A stretch of DNA of 64,000 bases from Rathayibacter sp. VKM Ac-2754 (GCF_009807095.1 NZ_WUCC01000003.1:124001-188000), one strand, 5' to 3'; counted from the first letter of the stretch, positions 16,335 through 24,560 are shown. Notes: generated by a model from the sequence alone, not told the origin. Numbers and translations: made by a program.

Positions 16335-17330
16335 ATGAAGAAGTTCGTCAACGACCCCCAGGCGTTCGTCCCCGAGATGCTGAAGGGTCTCGCCCTCGCG
16401 AACCCGGACACGCTCGTCTACGACCCGCAGTACAACCTCGTGCTCCGCGCCGATGCGCCCAGCGACGCGAAGGTCTCGATCGTGCAGGGCTCCGGCTCGG
16501 GTCACGAGCCCGCCCACGTCATGATCGTCGGCAAGGGCATGCTCGACGCGGCCTGCCCCGGCGACGTGTTCGCCGCGCCTCCGACCGACTACGTCACCGA
16601 GGCCGCGCGGCGGGTGAACAGCGCGAAGGGCGTGCTGCTGCTCGTCAACAACTACACCGGCGACAAGATGGCCTTCGAGATGGCGGAGGAGATCGCCGAC
16701 GCCGAGGGCATCAAGGTCAGGACGCTGTTCATCGACGACGACGTCGCGGTGAAGGACTCGACCTACACGATCGGCCGCCGCGGAGTGGCCGGCAACTTCT
16801 TCGTGATCAAGGCGGTCGGAGCCGCGTCCGAGGCGGGCGCCGAGCTCGACGAGGTCGTCCGCGTCGGCGAGAAGGTCAACTCGGTCACCCGCACGATGGG
16901 CGTCGCGCTCACCGCCTGCACTCCGCCGTCGAAGGGCTCGCCCCTGTTCGAGCTCGGTGACGACGAGATCGAGCTGGGAGTCGGCATCCACGGCGAGCCC
17001 GGCCGCGCCCGCCAGAAGATCGTGCCCGCGAACGAGATCGTCGACCTCCTGCTCGACCCGATCATCTCCGATCTGCCCTACTCCGACGGCGACGAGGTCG
17101 CGCTGATGATCAACGGCCTCGGCGGCACCCCGATCTCGGAGCTCTACCTCCTCTACGGCATCGCCCACGAGAAGCTCACCGCGCTCGGCATCAGGCCCGT
17201 GCGCAGCTACGTCGGCGAGTACTGCACCTCGCTCGACATGGCCGGCGCCTCGATCACCCTCGTCAAGCTCGACGACGAGATCAAGGAGCTGCTCGCGGCT
17301 CCCGCCGAGATCCCGATCCGCACCTTCTGA
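16335..17330 (+). CDS. dhaK: Dihydroxyacetone (or erythrulose) kinase subunit DhaK
   Basis: A 331-residue substrate-binding subunit of normal length. The glycine-rich G-S-G-S-G-H-E-P-A-H (residues 52-61) and His219 in G-V-G-I-H-G-E-P-G are conserved; His219 corresponds to the histidine that forms a hemiaminal with the ketone. ATG 16335 has GTGAGGA upstream. The 60-bp spacer from dhaL has no terminator. It is the fourth gene of the operon and makes DHAP, or erythrulose phosphate, from the free ketose. Confidence 0.92.
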   Translation: MKKFVNDPQAFVPEMLKGLALANPDTLVYDPQYNLVLRADAPSDAKVSIVQGSGSGHEPAHVMIVGKGMLDAACPGDVFAAPPTDYVTEAARRVNSAKGVLLLVNNYTGDKMAFEMAEEIADAEGIKVRTLFIDDDVAVKDSTYTIGRRGVAGNFFVIKAVGAASEAGAELDEVVRVGEKVNSVTRTMGVALTACTPPSKGSPLFELGDDEIELGVGIHGEPGRARQKIVPANEIVDLLLDPIISDLPYSDGDEVALMINGLGGTPISELYLLYGIAHEKLTALGIRPVRSYVGEYCTSLDMAGASITLVKLDDEIKELLAAPAEIPIRTF

Positions 17331-17346
17331 GCAGGGGGACACCACC

Positions 17347-17766
17347 ATGAGCACCGAGAGGATCGGCGACTCCCTGAGCCTCGCCGACGCCCGCCGCGTC
17401 ATCGACGCCGCGGTCGCCAAGGCGGAGGAGATCGGCCAGCCCCAGGACATCGCCGTCGTGGACGCCGGCGGCCATCTGAAGGCGCACGTGCGGATGGACA
17501 CCGCGAACATCGGCAGCATCTCGATCTCGATCAACAAGGCCTACACCTCGATCGCGTTCCAGACGCAGACGCGGGATCTCACCGAGGCCACCCGGCCCAC
17601 CGGAGACCTGTTCGGCCTGAACGACGCCCACGGTGGCCGTCTGGTCGTCTTCCCCGGCGGGATCCCCCTGGTCCGCGACGGCCGCATCGTCGGCGCGATC
17701 GGAGTCTCGACCGGCTCGATCGAGCAGGACCAGACCGTCGCCGAGGCCGGCGCCGCCGCGTTCTGA
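17347..17766 (+). CDS. GlcG/HbpS family (DUF336) protein
   Basis: A 139-residue small protein of the GlcG/HbpS fold. It begins with A-R-R-V-I-D-A-A-V-A-K-A and continues with A-V-V-D-A-G-G-H-L-K-A-H-V-R-M-D, P-G-G-I-P-L and G-A-I-G-V-S-T-G. Such proteins are encoded in diol, glycolate and dihydroxyacetone operons, and HbpS binds haem in Streptomyces. The exact role is not known. It is the last gene of the aldolase-dha operon, 16 nt after dhaK and just before a strong terminator. No signal peptide is seen, so it should be cytoplasmic. Confidence 0.87.
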   Translation: MSTERIGDSLSLADARRVIDAAVAKAEEIGQPQDIAVVDAGGHLKAHVRMDTANIGSISISINKAYTSIAFQTQTRDLTEATRPTGDLFGLNDAHGGRLVVFPGGIPLVRDGRIVGAIGVSTGSIEQDQTVAEAGAAAF

Positions 17767-17770
17767 CCAG

Positions 17771-17802
17771 GAGACGGGGCCGTCCAGCGGCGGCCCCGTC
17801 TC
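17771..17802 (+). terminator. Terminator of the aldolase-dha operon
   Basis: A perfect 12-bp GC-rich stem (GAGACGGGGCCG paired with CGGCCCCGTCTC) with an 8-nt loop lies 4 nt after the HbpS-family stop codon. No long U-tract follows, as is usual in high-GC actinobacteria. Confidence 0.8.
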
Positions 17803-17871
17803 GCGGTCGGCGAACGCCCGTCCTCGGCGTGCCGATTGGGCTCGGCGACAGAACCGGCGCAGACTTGATCG

Positions 17872-18519
17872 GTGCCCGATCTGCAGCTCTCGTTCCCCTG
17901 GGAGACGCAGCCCGTCTTCGTGGACGCCGAGCCGCCGCACCTGAAGCGCGTCGTCGCGAACTCGACCGACCGCGTCGCCTGGCTCCGTGCCCGCTCCCGC
18001 GGCATCACCGCGACCGACGTCGCCCGCCTCTCCTCCCCCGCCGCCATCGACAAGGCGGCGCTCGACAAGCTCTACGGCACGGGCTTCGGAGGCAACGCCT
18101 TCACCGATCACGGCCGGGCGCGCGAACCCGAGATCGCCGCCTGGGTCCGCCGCGAGCACCTCATCGAGCCCAGTAGCGCCCTCTTCCACGCGAGCCAGGA
18201 GCGGCGCCACCTGGCCACGCCCGACGGCATCGGCCTCCGTGACGACGGGCGTCTCGAGCTCTGCGAGATCAAGACGACCTCCAAGCCGTGGAAGAGCATC
18301 CCGCGCCACTACCTGCGCCAGGTCTTCTGGCAGCAGTACGTCCTCGGCGCCGAGCGCACCCTGGTCGTCTGGGAGCAGCACCGCGACTTCGTCCCCGTCG
18401 ACGCCGAGCCCGAGTGCCGCTGGGTCGACCGCGACGAGGACGAGATCCACATGCTCGTCCGTCTCGCCGGGATGCTGATGGCCGAGCTGCACGAGAGAAC
18501 GCGCGCAGGCCGACGGTGA
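17872..18519 (+). CDS. YqaJ-like viral recombinase family nuclease
   Basis: A 215-residue PD-(D/E)xK nuclease resembling the YqaJ/lambda-exonuclease family. Catalytic elements are G-R-A-R-E-P-E-I (N-terminal Glu), A-T-P-D-G-I-G-L (Asp) and C-E-I-K-T-T (Glu-x-Lys). The N-terminal W-L-R-A-R-S-R-G-I-T-A-T-D-V motif is typical. It starts at GTG 17872 and overlaps the following hydrolase by 4 bp. No other phage recombination gene is nearby, so this is a chromosomal stand-alone copy. A role in DNA end processing is inferred. Confidence 0.82.
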   Translation: MPDLQLSFPWETQPVFVDAEPPHLKRVVANSTDRVAWLRARSRGITATDVARLSSPAAIDKAALDKLYGTGFGGNAFTDHGRAREPEIAAWVRREHLIEPSSALFHASQERRHLATPDGIGLRDDGRLELCEIKTTSKPWKSIPRHYLRQVFWQQYVLGAERTLVVWEQHRDFVPVDAEPECRWVDRDEDEIHMLVRLAGMLMAELHERTRAGRR

Positions 18520-19271
18520 CCGTCCTGCTCCTCCACGGCCTGGGCGGCGACCGCTCCCAGCCGCTCGGACTCCTGCGCGCGGCGCTGCCGGCCGGAGTCG
18601 AGGTGATCGCGCCCGACGTGCGCGCGCACGGCGCCTCCGACCTGCTCGGCTCGGCCGGCGACTTCTCGCTCGACTCCCTCGCCGACGAGGTCACAGAAGA
18701 GGTCGTCCGCGCCGGAGCCGCGCACAAGCCGCTCACCGTCCTCGGCATCTCGATGGGGGCCGCGATCGCGCTGCGGCTGGCCAGCCGCAAGGTGCTCCCG
18801 ATCGACCGCGCCGTCTTCGTGCGCCCCGCCTTCACCGCCGAGCCGCTGCCCGAGAACCTCTCGGTGTTCCCCGTCATCGCGCAGCTCCTGCACGACCACG
18901 GCGCCAAGCGCGGCGAGCGGATGTTCCGCGCCTCCGGCCTGTTCCAGCGCGCCGCCGACGTCTCGCCGGCCTCCGCGGAGGCACTGGTCGGCCAGTTCCG
19001 CGCCGACCGCGCCGCAGAGCGCGCCGTCCGCCTCGCCGAGATCCCCCGCAACTCCGCCTACCGCGACTCGGGCGAGCTCGCCGGCGTGATCGCGCGCACG
19101 CTGGTGATCGCGGCCGAGAGCGATCCGGTGCACCCGATCGCGGTCGCGGAGCAGTGGGCTAGATCTCTTCCGGATGCGGCATTCGAGCGGGTCCCGGCCC
19201 GCGACGAGGGTCTCGCCCGTCAGCAGGAGCAGATCCGCGGGCACGTGCGCGGCTGGCTCGCGCAGCGCTGA
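18516..19271 (+). CDS. Alpha/beta hydrolase
   Basis: A 251-residue hydrolase. The oxyanion segment H-G-L-G-G-D and the nucleophile elbow G-I-S-M-G are clear, and E-S-D-P-V-H-P-I supplies the acid-residue strand. The usual G-x-G-H near the C terminus is not evident; the only late histidine is in R-G-H-V-R-G-W. GTG 18516 overlaps the YqaJ stop. The last 113 bp overlap the convergent DUF998 gene. Codons at 19155-19185 (AGA, TCT, CTT, GAT, GCA) are unlike the surrounding GC-ending usage. Substrate unknown. Confidence 0.8.
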   Translation: MTVLLLHGLGGDRSQPLGLLRAALPAGVEVIAPDVRAHGASDLLGSAGDFSLDSLADEVTEEVVRAGAAHKPLTVLGISMGAAIALRLASRKVLPIDRAVFVRPAFTAEPLPENLSVFPVIAQLLHDHGAKRGERMFRASGLFQRAADVSPASAEALVGQFRADRAAERAVRLAEIPRNSAYRDSGELAGVIARTLVIAAESDPVHPIAVAEQWARSLPDAAFERVPARDEGLARQQEQIRGHVRGWLAQR

Positions 19272-19893
19272 GCTCCTCGAGCGCCAGCACGCTCCCCACG
19301 ATCGCCAGCCATAGCACCGCGATCGCGGTCGCCACGAACTCGAGCGTGCCTCCGACGCCCATCCAGACCCGGAGGAGCGAGAGCATCGCCCCGATGCCCG
19401 CCACCACCGCGACCGTGATGCCGGCGACGAGCGACAGCCGCGCGACTCCCGGCCGCTCGCGCGCCGTCGACAGCTGCAGCATCGCCAGACAGGCCGCCGC
19501 GAAGCCGAGGACGGCCGCCGAGGTGTGCACGAGGTCCTGCCAGCTGAAGGTCGGGCCGACCGGAAGCGGGCAGCCCGCGGTGCACGTCACCTGCGAGGCG
19601 AGGGCGAAGCAGCCCGACGCCAGGAGGACCACCACGGCGGGCGGCAGAGCGCGCAGGAGCCGCGTCCGCACGCTCCACGCGCCGATCGCAGTCAGGGTGC
19701 CGCCGGCCGCCACCAGGAGGAGCGCCACGCGGAAGGTCCCGGCGGTCGCCATGTCGGGCGCGCCCATCTCGCTGACGTAAACCCAGCGACTGGTTCCGAT
19801 GCTCACCCGTGCCGCGAGGAGCAGTGCCAGCCCCGCCAGGACGAGCAGCGAGCCGGCCGTGAGGAGTGAGATCCTGGCTCGTCGTCGCTGCAC
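19159..19893 (-). CDS. DUF998-type integral membrane protein
   Basis: A 244-residue membrane protein with about six hydrophobic segments (near residues 10-30, 52-72, 80-102, 122-142, 152-172 and 178-200). The C-terminal tail is very basic and Pro-rich. The helix pattern and the Cys pair between helices 3 and 4 (T-C-T-A-G-C-P) match DUF998 proteins as I remember them. GTG 19893 has GATGAGGGG upstream. The final 113 bp, encoding the basic tail, overlap the convergent hydrolase. Function unknown. Confidence 0.72.
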   Translation of the reverse strand: MQRRRARISLLTAGSLLVLAGLALLLAARVSIGTSRWVYVSEMGAPDMATAGTFRVALLLVAAGGTLTAIGAWSVRTRLLRALPPAVVVLLASGCFALASQVTCTAGCPLPVGPTFSWQDLVHTSAAVLGFAAACLAMLQLSTARERPGVARLSLVAGITVAVVAGIGAMLSLLRVWMGVGGTLEFVATAIAVLWLAIVGSVLALEELSAARASRARARGSAPADGRDPRRGPGPARMPHPEEI

Positions 19894-20105
19894 CCCCTCA
19901 TCGTGCCAGACGGCCGCTGAGCGAGTGCTCCACCTCCCCTCCGGGGGTCACACCGGCAATCTTCTCCGGCGGGTGACACCGCCGTAACAGCCCGGACTCA
20001 TTACCTCGATTGACTGGGCGCGGCACTCGGAAGCGGGGTCCGGGGGCGGATTCCGTCGTCCCCTCCCGCTCGAAGCACCACCGGGGCGCGACAGGAAGGG
20101 TGATG

Positions 20106-21134
20106 ATGCACAGCAGTGCACTCGGGCACGGCCTCACGATCGGGGAGATCCCGGAGGAGGTCGTCCTTCCGGACACCATGACGGCGGCCGTCATCGACGC
20201 ACCCGGCGACGCCTCCGTCCTCCACCTCGCGACGGTGCCCACCCCCACGGCCATCAACGCCGAGTTCACCGTCAAGGTGATCGCGGCCGGAGTGAACCCG
20301 CTCGACGCGAAGACGCGCGCGGGTCGCGGGGTCGCCTCGCAGATCGCCTCGTACCCGGCCGTGCTGGGCCACGACTTCTCGGGTGTCGTCGTCTCGAGCC
20401 CCTATCCGGCCCACTCGCTACGGCCGGGCGACGAGGTGTACGGCTTCGTGATGGTGCCCCGCTACTCCGGCTCGTACGCCGAGTACGTGAGCGTGCCGAG
20501 CGTCTCGATCGCCCGGAAGCCGACGACCCTCTCGCACGTCGAGGCGGCGGGCGTCCCCCTCGCCGCGCTCACGGCCTGGGGCATGGTCGTCGAGCTGGCG
20601 AAGGCGCACGAGGGCCAGCGGATCCTGATCCACGCGGGGTCGGGCGGAGTCGGCCACTTCGCGGTGCAGTTCGCCGCCTACTTCGGCGCCTCCGTCATCG
20701 CGACCGGATCCACGCGCAACCTGCAGTGGCTGCGCGAGCTCGGCGCCGCCCAGGTGATCGACCACACGGCGGAGCGGTTCGACGAGATCCTCGACGGCGT
20801 CGACGTCGTGATCGACCTGGTCGGCAACGTGCACGACAGCACCGGCTCGCGCTCGCTGAAGGTGCTGCGACCCGGCGGTCTCATCGTCAATGCGCCGACG
20901 GGCAGCTGGCCCGAGTTCTTCCAGGAGGCGGCGGTCGCCGGCGTGCGGGCCTCGACCTACAAGGTCGCGCCCGACGGCGCCACGCTCGCGGTGATCTCGC
21001 GCCTGCTCGAGTCGGGCGACGTCCGCGTCTTCATCGACGGCATCTTCCCCCTCGCCCGCGCCTGCGAGGCGCACGAGCAGCTCGAGACCGGCCACACCCG
21101 CGGCAAGATCGTCCTCACCGTCGCCGAGGGCTGA
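20106..21134 (+). CDS. Zinc-independent NADP-dependent quinone oxidoreductase-like dehydrogenase
   Basis: A 342-residue medium-chain dehydrogenase/reductase. The GroES-like domain (residues about 25-140) has V-N-P-L-D-A-K-T-R-A-G and L-G-H-D-F-S-G-V-V. The Rossmann domain has A-G-S-G-G-V-G-H-F-A-V-Q. Zinc ligands are absent, as in quinone oxidoreductases. Of the starts at 20103 and 20106 I prefer 20106, 5 nt after GGAAGGG. A third possible start (20178, M-T-A-A-V-I-D) would match the usual family start and give a shorter protein. It is monocistronic. Confidence 0.85.
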   Translation: MHSSALGHGLTIGEIPEEVVLPDTMTAAVIDAPGDASVLHLATVPTPTAINAEFTVKVIAAGVNPLDAKTRAGRGVASQIASYPAVLGHDFSGVVVSSPYPAHSLRPGDEVYGFVMVPRYSGSYAEYVSVPSVSIARKPTTLSHVEAAGVPLAALTAWGMVVELAKAHEGQRILIHAGSGGVGHFAVQFAAYFGASVIATGSTRNLQWLRELGAAQVIDHTAERFDEILDGVDVVIDLVGNVHDSTGSRSLKVLRPGGLIVNAPTGSWPEFFQEAAVAGVRASTYKVAPDGATLAVISRLLESGDVRVFIDGIFPLARACEAHEQLETGHTRGKIVLTVAEG

Positions 21135-21168
21135 CCCGCCGCCCCTCGCCCAGGGGTTCCCTCACTCG

Positions 21169-21203
21169 CTGCCTGCTGCCTGCTGCCTGCTGCCTGCTGC
21201 CTG
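21169..21203 (+). repeat. Heptanucleotide tandem repeat (CTGCCTG)x5
   Basis: Five perfect head-to-tail copies of CTGCCTG lie in the intergenic region. They are followed directly by a partial hairpin-repeat arm (GGGGCGTATCGAGACCCACCA, near 21209-21229). Seven-base units would shift any frame, but no gene covers them. The array could vary in length between strains. Confidence 0.85.
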
Positions 21204-21233
21204 CTGGTGGGGCGTATCGAGACCCACCATCGC

Positions 21234-21782
21234 TCAGAGGCCGCGCTCCAGCACGAAATCCTCCTCGTAGCGCCCACCCACGAGGAACCGCTTCGTCCCC
21301 ACGACCTCGAAGCCGTGCTTCGCGTAGAAGCGGCGGGCCCGCTCGTTCTCCTGGTTCACGCCGAGCCAGACCCCGCGAGCACCGCTCTGCCGTGCGTTCT
21401 CGATACTGGCGGTCATCAGCCGGGCGGCGACGCCCGAGCCGTGCCGGGCGGGCAGGGCGTAGCACTTGCTCAGCTCGACGCTCGGCCGGTGGGTGAGCGC
21501 GGAGGCGGCGTCCGCGTCGGCCGGCTCGCCGCGGAGGAGCATGGTGTACCCGAGCGCCCCGGTCTCGTCCTCGGCGACGAACAGCACCCGGGCCTCATCG
21601 GCCAGGTACTCGCGGAACCGCTCGACCGACAGCACCGTGCGGATGAAGTCGGCCTTCGCCTCCTCCGTCGTGTGCGGCGGGCAGGCGAGCGGGAAGGTGA
21701 TCGCCGCGACGGACGACAGTGCGGTGGCATCGGAGGCGACGGCGCGGCGGATCGTCACGGACGAGGGGGAGGGATCGGACAC
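21234..21782 (-). CDS. GNAT family N-acetyltransferase
   Basis: A 182-residue acetyltransferase. Motif A reads H-G-S-G-V-A-A-R-L-M, preceded by the strand E-L-S-K-C-Y-A-L-P. The C-terminal A-R-R-F-Y-A-K-H-G-F-E-V-V-G motif is typical. The start is uncertain because only GTG codons are available; GTG 21782 fits the family length better than GTG 21812. A ribosome site is weak. Substrate not evident. Confidence 0.82.
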   Translation of the reverse strand: MSDPSPSSVTIRRAVASDATALSSVAAITFPLACPPHTTEEAKADFIRTVLSVERFREYLADEARVLFVAEDETGALGYTMLLRGEPADADAASALTHRPSVELSKCYALPARHGSGVAARLMTASIENARQSGARGVWLGVNQENERARRFYAKHGFEVVGTKRFLVGGRYEEDFVLERGL

Positions 21783-21828
21783 GCCGACCAGTATGCCCGC
21801 CGCGGGGAGCACCCCCGGAGACGACGAA

Positions 21829-21858
21829 GGAGGGGGCCCGCCGAAGCGGACCCCCTCC
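21829..21858 (-). terminator. Terminator of rplK-rplA
   Basis: A stem of about 12-13 bp with one mismatch (GGAGGGGG-CCCGC on one side, CCCCCTCC on the other, TTCG-type tetraloop) lies 22 nt beyond the rplA stop. On the minus strand it is followed by TTCGTCGTCT, a loose U-rich tract. Confidence 0.8.
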
Positions 21859-21879
21859 CTGTCACTGCCGAGCCGAGGC

Positions 21880-22572
21880 TCAGGAGAGGACGTTCACGTC
21901 CAGCGGGATGCCGGGGCCGAAGGTCGTCGAGACGGCGGCCTTCTGGATGTAGCGACCCTTCGAGGAGGAGGGCTTGAGGCGGTTGATCTCGTCGAGAGCC
22001 GTCTTGAAGTTCTCCTGGAGCTGCTCCTCGGTGAACGCGGCCTTGCCGACGACGAGGTGCACGTTGGCGTGCTTGTCGACGCGGAACTCGATCTTTCCGC
22101 CCTTGATCTCGTTCACGGCCTTGGCCACGTCCGGGGTCACGGTGCCGGTCTTCGGGTTGGGCATGAGGCCGCGGGGGCCGAGCACCTTGCCGAGACGACC
22201 GACCTGGCCCATGAGCTCCGGCGTCGAGACGGCGGAGTCGAACGCGACGTATCCGCCGGCGACCTTCTCGATGAGCTCGGCGCCGCCGACCTCGTCGGCG
22301 CCCGCAGCGATCGCGGCCTCGGCCGCGGGGCCGGTCGCGAACACGATGACGCGGGCGGTCTTGCCCGTGCCGTGCGGGAGGATGACCGTGCCGCGGACCA
22401 TCTGGTCGGCCTTGCGCGGGTCGACACCGAGCTTGAGGGCGACCTCGACGGTGCTGTTGAACTTGGCGGAACCGGTCTCGCGAGCGAGCGCGACGGCCTC
22501 ATCGGCCGTGTAGAACTTGCCCTCTTCGAGCTTGGCCGCGGCGGCCCGGTAGGCCTTCGACTTCTGTGCCAT
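21880..22572 (-). CDS. rplA: 50S ribosomal protein L1
   Basis: A 230-residue ribosomal L1 of normal length. The signature L-P-H-G-T-G-K, the F-N-S-T-V-E-V-A and the [10 protein letters not shown] segment are all present. L1 forms the mobile stalk near the E site and can repress its own mRNA in many bacteria. It is transcribed after rplK, but an unusually long 246-nt spacer separates them. AAGGAG lies 6-7 nt before ATG 22572. Confidence 0.97.
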   Translation of the reverse strand: MAQKSKAYRAAAAKLEEGKFYTADEAVALARETGSAKFNSTVEVALKLGVDPRKADQMVRGTVILPHGTGKTARVIVFATGPAAEAAIAAGADEVGGAELIEKVAGGYVAFDSAVSTPELMGQVGRLGKVLGPRGLMPNPKTGTVTPDVAKAVNEIKGGKIEFRVDKHANVHLVVGKAAFTEEQLQENFKTALDEINRLKPSSSKGRYIQKAAVSTTFGPGIPLDVNVLS

Positions 22573-22818
22573 GTTGTTTCTCCTTGAAACGAGAATGTGG
22601 TTCTAGAGCCTGGCGGGCTCTCCCACGGGATGTTGGAGTTCTGTGTGTGCCGTGATCACGGCCGGGAGTGCTGCTCACGGGAGGCAGAGAGCCCGCGGGG
22701 AGGGTTCTCGAGGCGCGTGATGCGACCCCATTGAGGGGTCGCCGTTGCGTTCACGAGGCTTCCGCGGTGAGTCCGCGCTCGTGAGCGCGGGGCTGCCGCC
22801 TGTGAATAGCGCTTCGCG
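22573..22818 (-). other. Structured rplK-rplA intercistronic spacer
   Basis: This 246-nt spacer has no open reading frame of note but several perfect hairpins: 22804-22824 (9-bp stem, 3-nt loop, including the rplK stop codon), 22773-22790 (8-bp stem) and 22722-22742 (8-bp stem, loop ATTGA). The strength and number of structures suggest transcript processing, attenuation or an L1-binding control site rather than random sequence. Confidence 0.6.
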
Positions 22819-23247
22819 CTATTCGACAGTGATGCCCATGCTGCGAGCCGTGCCCGCGATGATCTTCGCCGCGGCCTCGATGTCGTTGGCGTTCAGGTCG
22901 GCCTGCTTCGCCTCGGCGATCTCGCGGACCTGCGCGCGGGTGAGCTTGGCGACCTTCACGGTGTGCGGGGTCGACGAGCCCTTAGCGACGCCGGCAGCCT
23001 TCTTGATGAGCTCCGCGGCGGGCGGGGTCTTGAGGATGAACGTGAACGAACGGTCCTCGTAGACGGTGATCTCGACGGGGATGACGTTGCCGCGCTGCGA
23101 CTCGGTCTGCGCGTTGTACGCCTTGCAGAACTCCATGATGTTGACGCCGTGCTGACCGAGCGCCGGACCGATCGGGGGCGCGGGGTTCGCCGCGCCGGCC
23201 TTGATCTGGAGCTTGATCAGGCCGGTGACCTTCTTCTTGGGGGCCAT
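22819..23247 (-). CDS. rplK: 50S ribosomal protein L11
   Basis: A 142-residue ribosomal L11 of normal length. It has the N-terminal [21 protein letters not shown] domain, the conserved flexible hinge, and the C-terminal rRNA-binding domain with [11 protein letters not shown]. It forms part of the GTPase-associated centre and is the thiostrepton-binding site. It is the first gene of rplKA. A strong terminator after nusG and a promoter at 23382-23410 give it independent transcription. Its stop codon lies inside a hairpin. Confidence 0.97.
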   Translation of the reverse strand: MAPKKKVTGLIKLQIKAGAANPAPPIGPALGQHGVNIMEFCKAYNAQTESQRGNVIPVEITVYEDRSFTFILKTPPAAELIKKAAGVAKGSSTPHTVKVAKLTRAQVREIAEAKQADLNANDIEAAAKIIAGTARSMGITVE

Positions 23248-23381
23248 TCAGGATTCCTTTTCTCAGGGTTCGAGCGGTGGGGGTTCCCGGCCGCTCTCCC
23301 GCGCACCCGACGGAGTCGGATCGCGGTGGAGGAGGGTCGGACGGCGCGCACGAACGGGGCGCCGACACGAAAACCCACACG

Positions 23382-23410
23382 AGCCTACACGTCGCAGCCC
23401 TCCCCCGACA
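23382..23410 (-). promoter_or_regulatory. Candidate rplKA promoter
   Basis: On the minus strand TGTCGG (23410-23405), a 17-bp spacer and TAGGCT (23387-23382) lie between the nusG terminator and rplK. The leader would be about 130 nt long. The -35 is only a moderate match. Confidence 0.4.
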
Positions 23411-23434
23411 GGGCTGAGGAGGAGCCGGAACGCA

Positions 23435-23468
23435 GAACGCCCCCTCCGGCACTGCGGAGGGGGCGTTC
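23435..23468 (-). terminator. Terminator between nusG and rplK
   Basis: A perfect 13-bp stem (GAACGCCCCCTCC with GGAGGGGGCGTTC) and an 8-nt loop lie 18 nt past the nusG stop. It separates secE-nusG from rplK-rplA transcription. Confidence 0.85.
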
Positions 23469-23485
23469 GAGCGCGACGGCGAGCG

Positions 23486-24463
23486 TCAGAGCTTGGTGAC
23501 CTGGTCGAACGACAGCTCGACGGGGGTCTCGCGCTCGAAGAGCGACACCAGCACCGTGAGCTTGCCGCTCTCGGGCTTGATCTCGCTGATCGATCCGGGC
23601 AGACCCGCGAACGAGCCCTCCTTGATCGTGATGGTCTCGCCGATCTCGAAGTCGACCTCGGCGGGCAGCACGCGCTGCGTCTGCTTCTGGCCCTTGACGC
23701 CGGACGCCTTGGACGGCGCGACCTCCTTGATCTCGACGAGGCTCTTCAGCATCGTGAAGGCCTCCTCGAAGCGCAGCGGAGTCGGGTTGTGGGCGTTGCC
23801 CACGAAGCCGGTCACGCCGGGGGTGTGGCGGACGACCGACCACGAGTCCTCGTTGAGGTCCATGCGCACCAGCACGTAGCCCGGGATGCGCACGCGGGTG
23901 ACCATCTTGCGCTGGCCGTTCTTGATCTCGACCACGTCCTCCATCGGCACCTGGACCTCGAAGATGTAGTCCTCGGCCTCGAGCGAGACCTTGCGGTTCT
24001 CGATGTTCGACTTCACGCGCTTCTCGAAGCCCGCGTAGGAGTGGATGACGTACCACTTGCCCATCTTGCCGCGGAGCTCGGTGCGGAACGCCTCGTAGGG
24101 GTCGATGTCGGCGACGTCCTCGCCCGAGTCCTCAGCGTCCTCCGCAGCGACCTCGGCCTCGTCCTCGACGGCCTCGAGGGCCGCTTCGGCCTCCTCGACG
24201 GTGTCGATGTGCGCGGCCTCGTCGACGGCCTCGTCGGCCTCGGGGTCGTCGACCGAGCCGATCGCGTCGAGCGCCGCCTCCAGGTCGGAGGCGAGGTCGT
24301 CCTCGGACTCGTTCTCGTCGATGACGCTCAGGGCGCCCTCCTCGGCAGGCTCGATGGCGTCCTCAGCCTGGGCGAGGGTCCCGCCCTCCTGCGCCTCGTC
24401 GACCTCCGACGACTGCTCGGCAGCCGTCGCCCAGTCGACGTCGTCGCGGTTTCTGTCAGACAC
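23486..24463 (-). CDS. nusG: Transcription termination/antitermination protein NusG
   Basis: A 325-residue NusG. The conserved NGN domain begins with W-Y-V-I-H-S-Y-A-G-F-E. The C-terminal KOW domain contains G-E-T-I-T-I-K-E-G-S-F-A-G-L-P-G. The first 140 or so residues are an acidic, Ala/Glu/Asp-rich extension, longer than in E. coli (181 residues overall) but common in actinobacteria. GTG 24463 was chosen because it starts the acidic extension; a longer frame has no better ribosome site. It acts with RNA polymerase and Rho, and also couples to ribosomes. Confidence 0.95.
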   Translation of the reverse strand: MSDRNRDDVDWATAAEQSSEVDEAQEGGTLAQAEDAIEPAEEGALSVIDENESEDDLASDLEAALDAIGSVDDPEADEAVDEAAHIDTVEEAEAALEAVEDEAEVAAEDAEDSGEDVADIDPYEAFRTELRGKMGKWYVIHSYAGFEKRVKSNIENRKVSLEAEDYIFEVQVPMEDVVEIKNGQRKMVTRVRIPGYVLVRMDLNEDSWSVVRHTPGVTGFVGNAHNPTPLRFEEAFTMLKSLVEIKEVAPSKASGVKGQKQTQRVLPAEVDFEIGETITIKEGSFAGLPGSISEIKPESGKLTVLVSLFERETPVELSFDQVTKL

Positions 24464-24560
24464 TCGTAACTCTCTCTCGTTCGATCCGGTGCGCACCCGT
24501 CGGGTCGCGCACCGCTGTCGCCGGCGTCCGCCGCTCTCGCGATCGCGGACGCCTCCGGGC

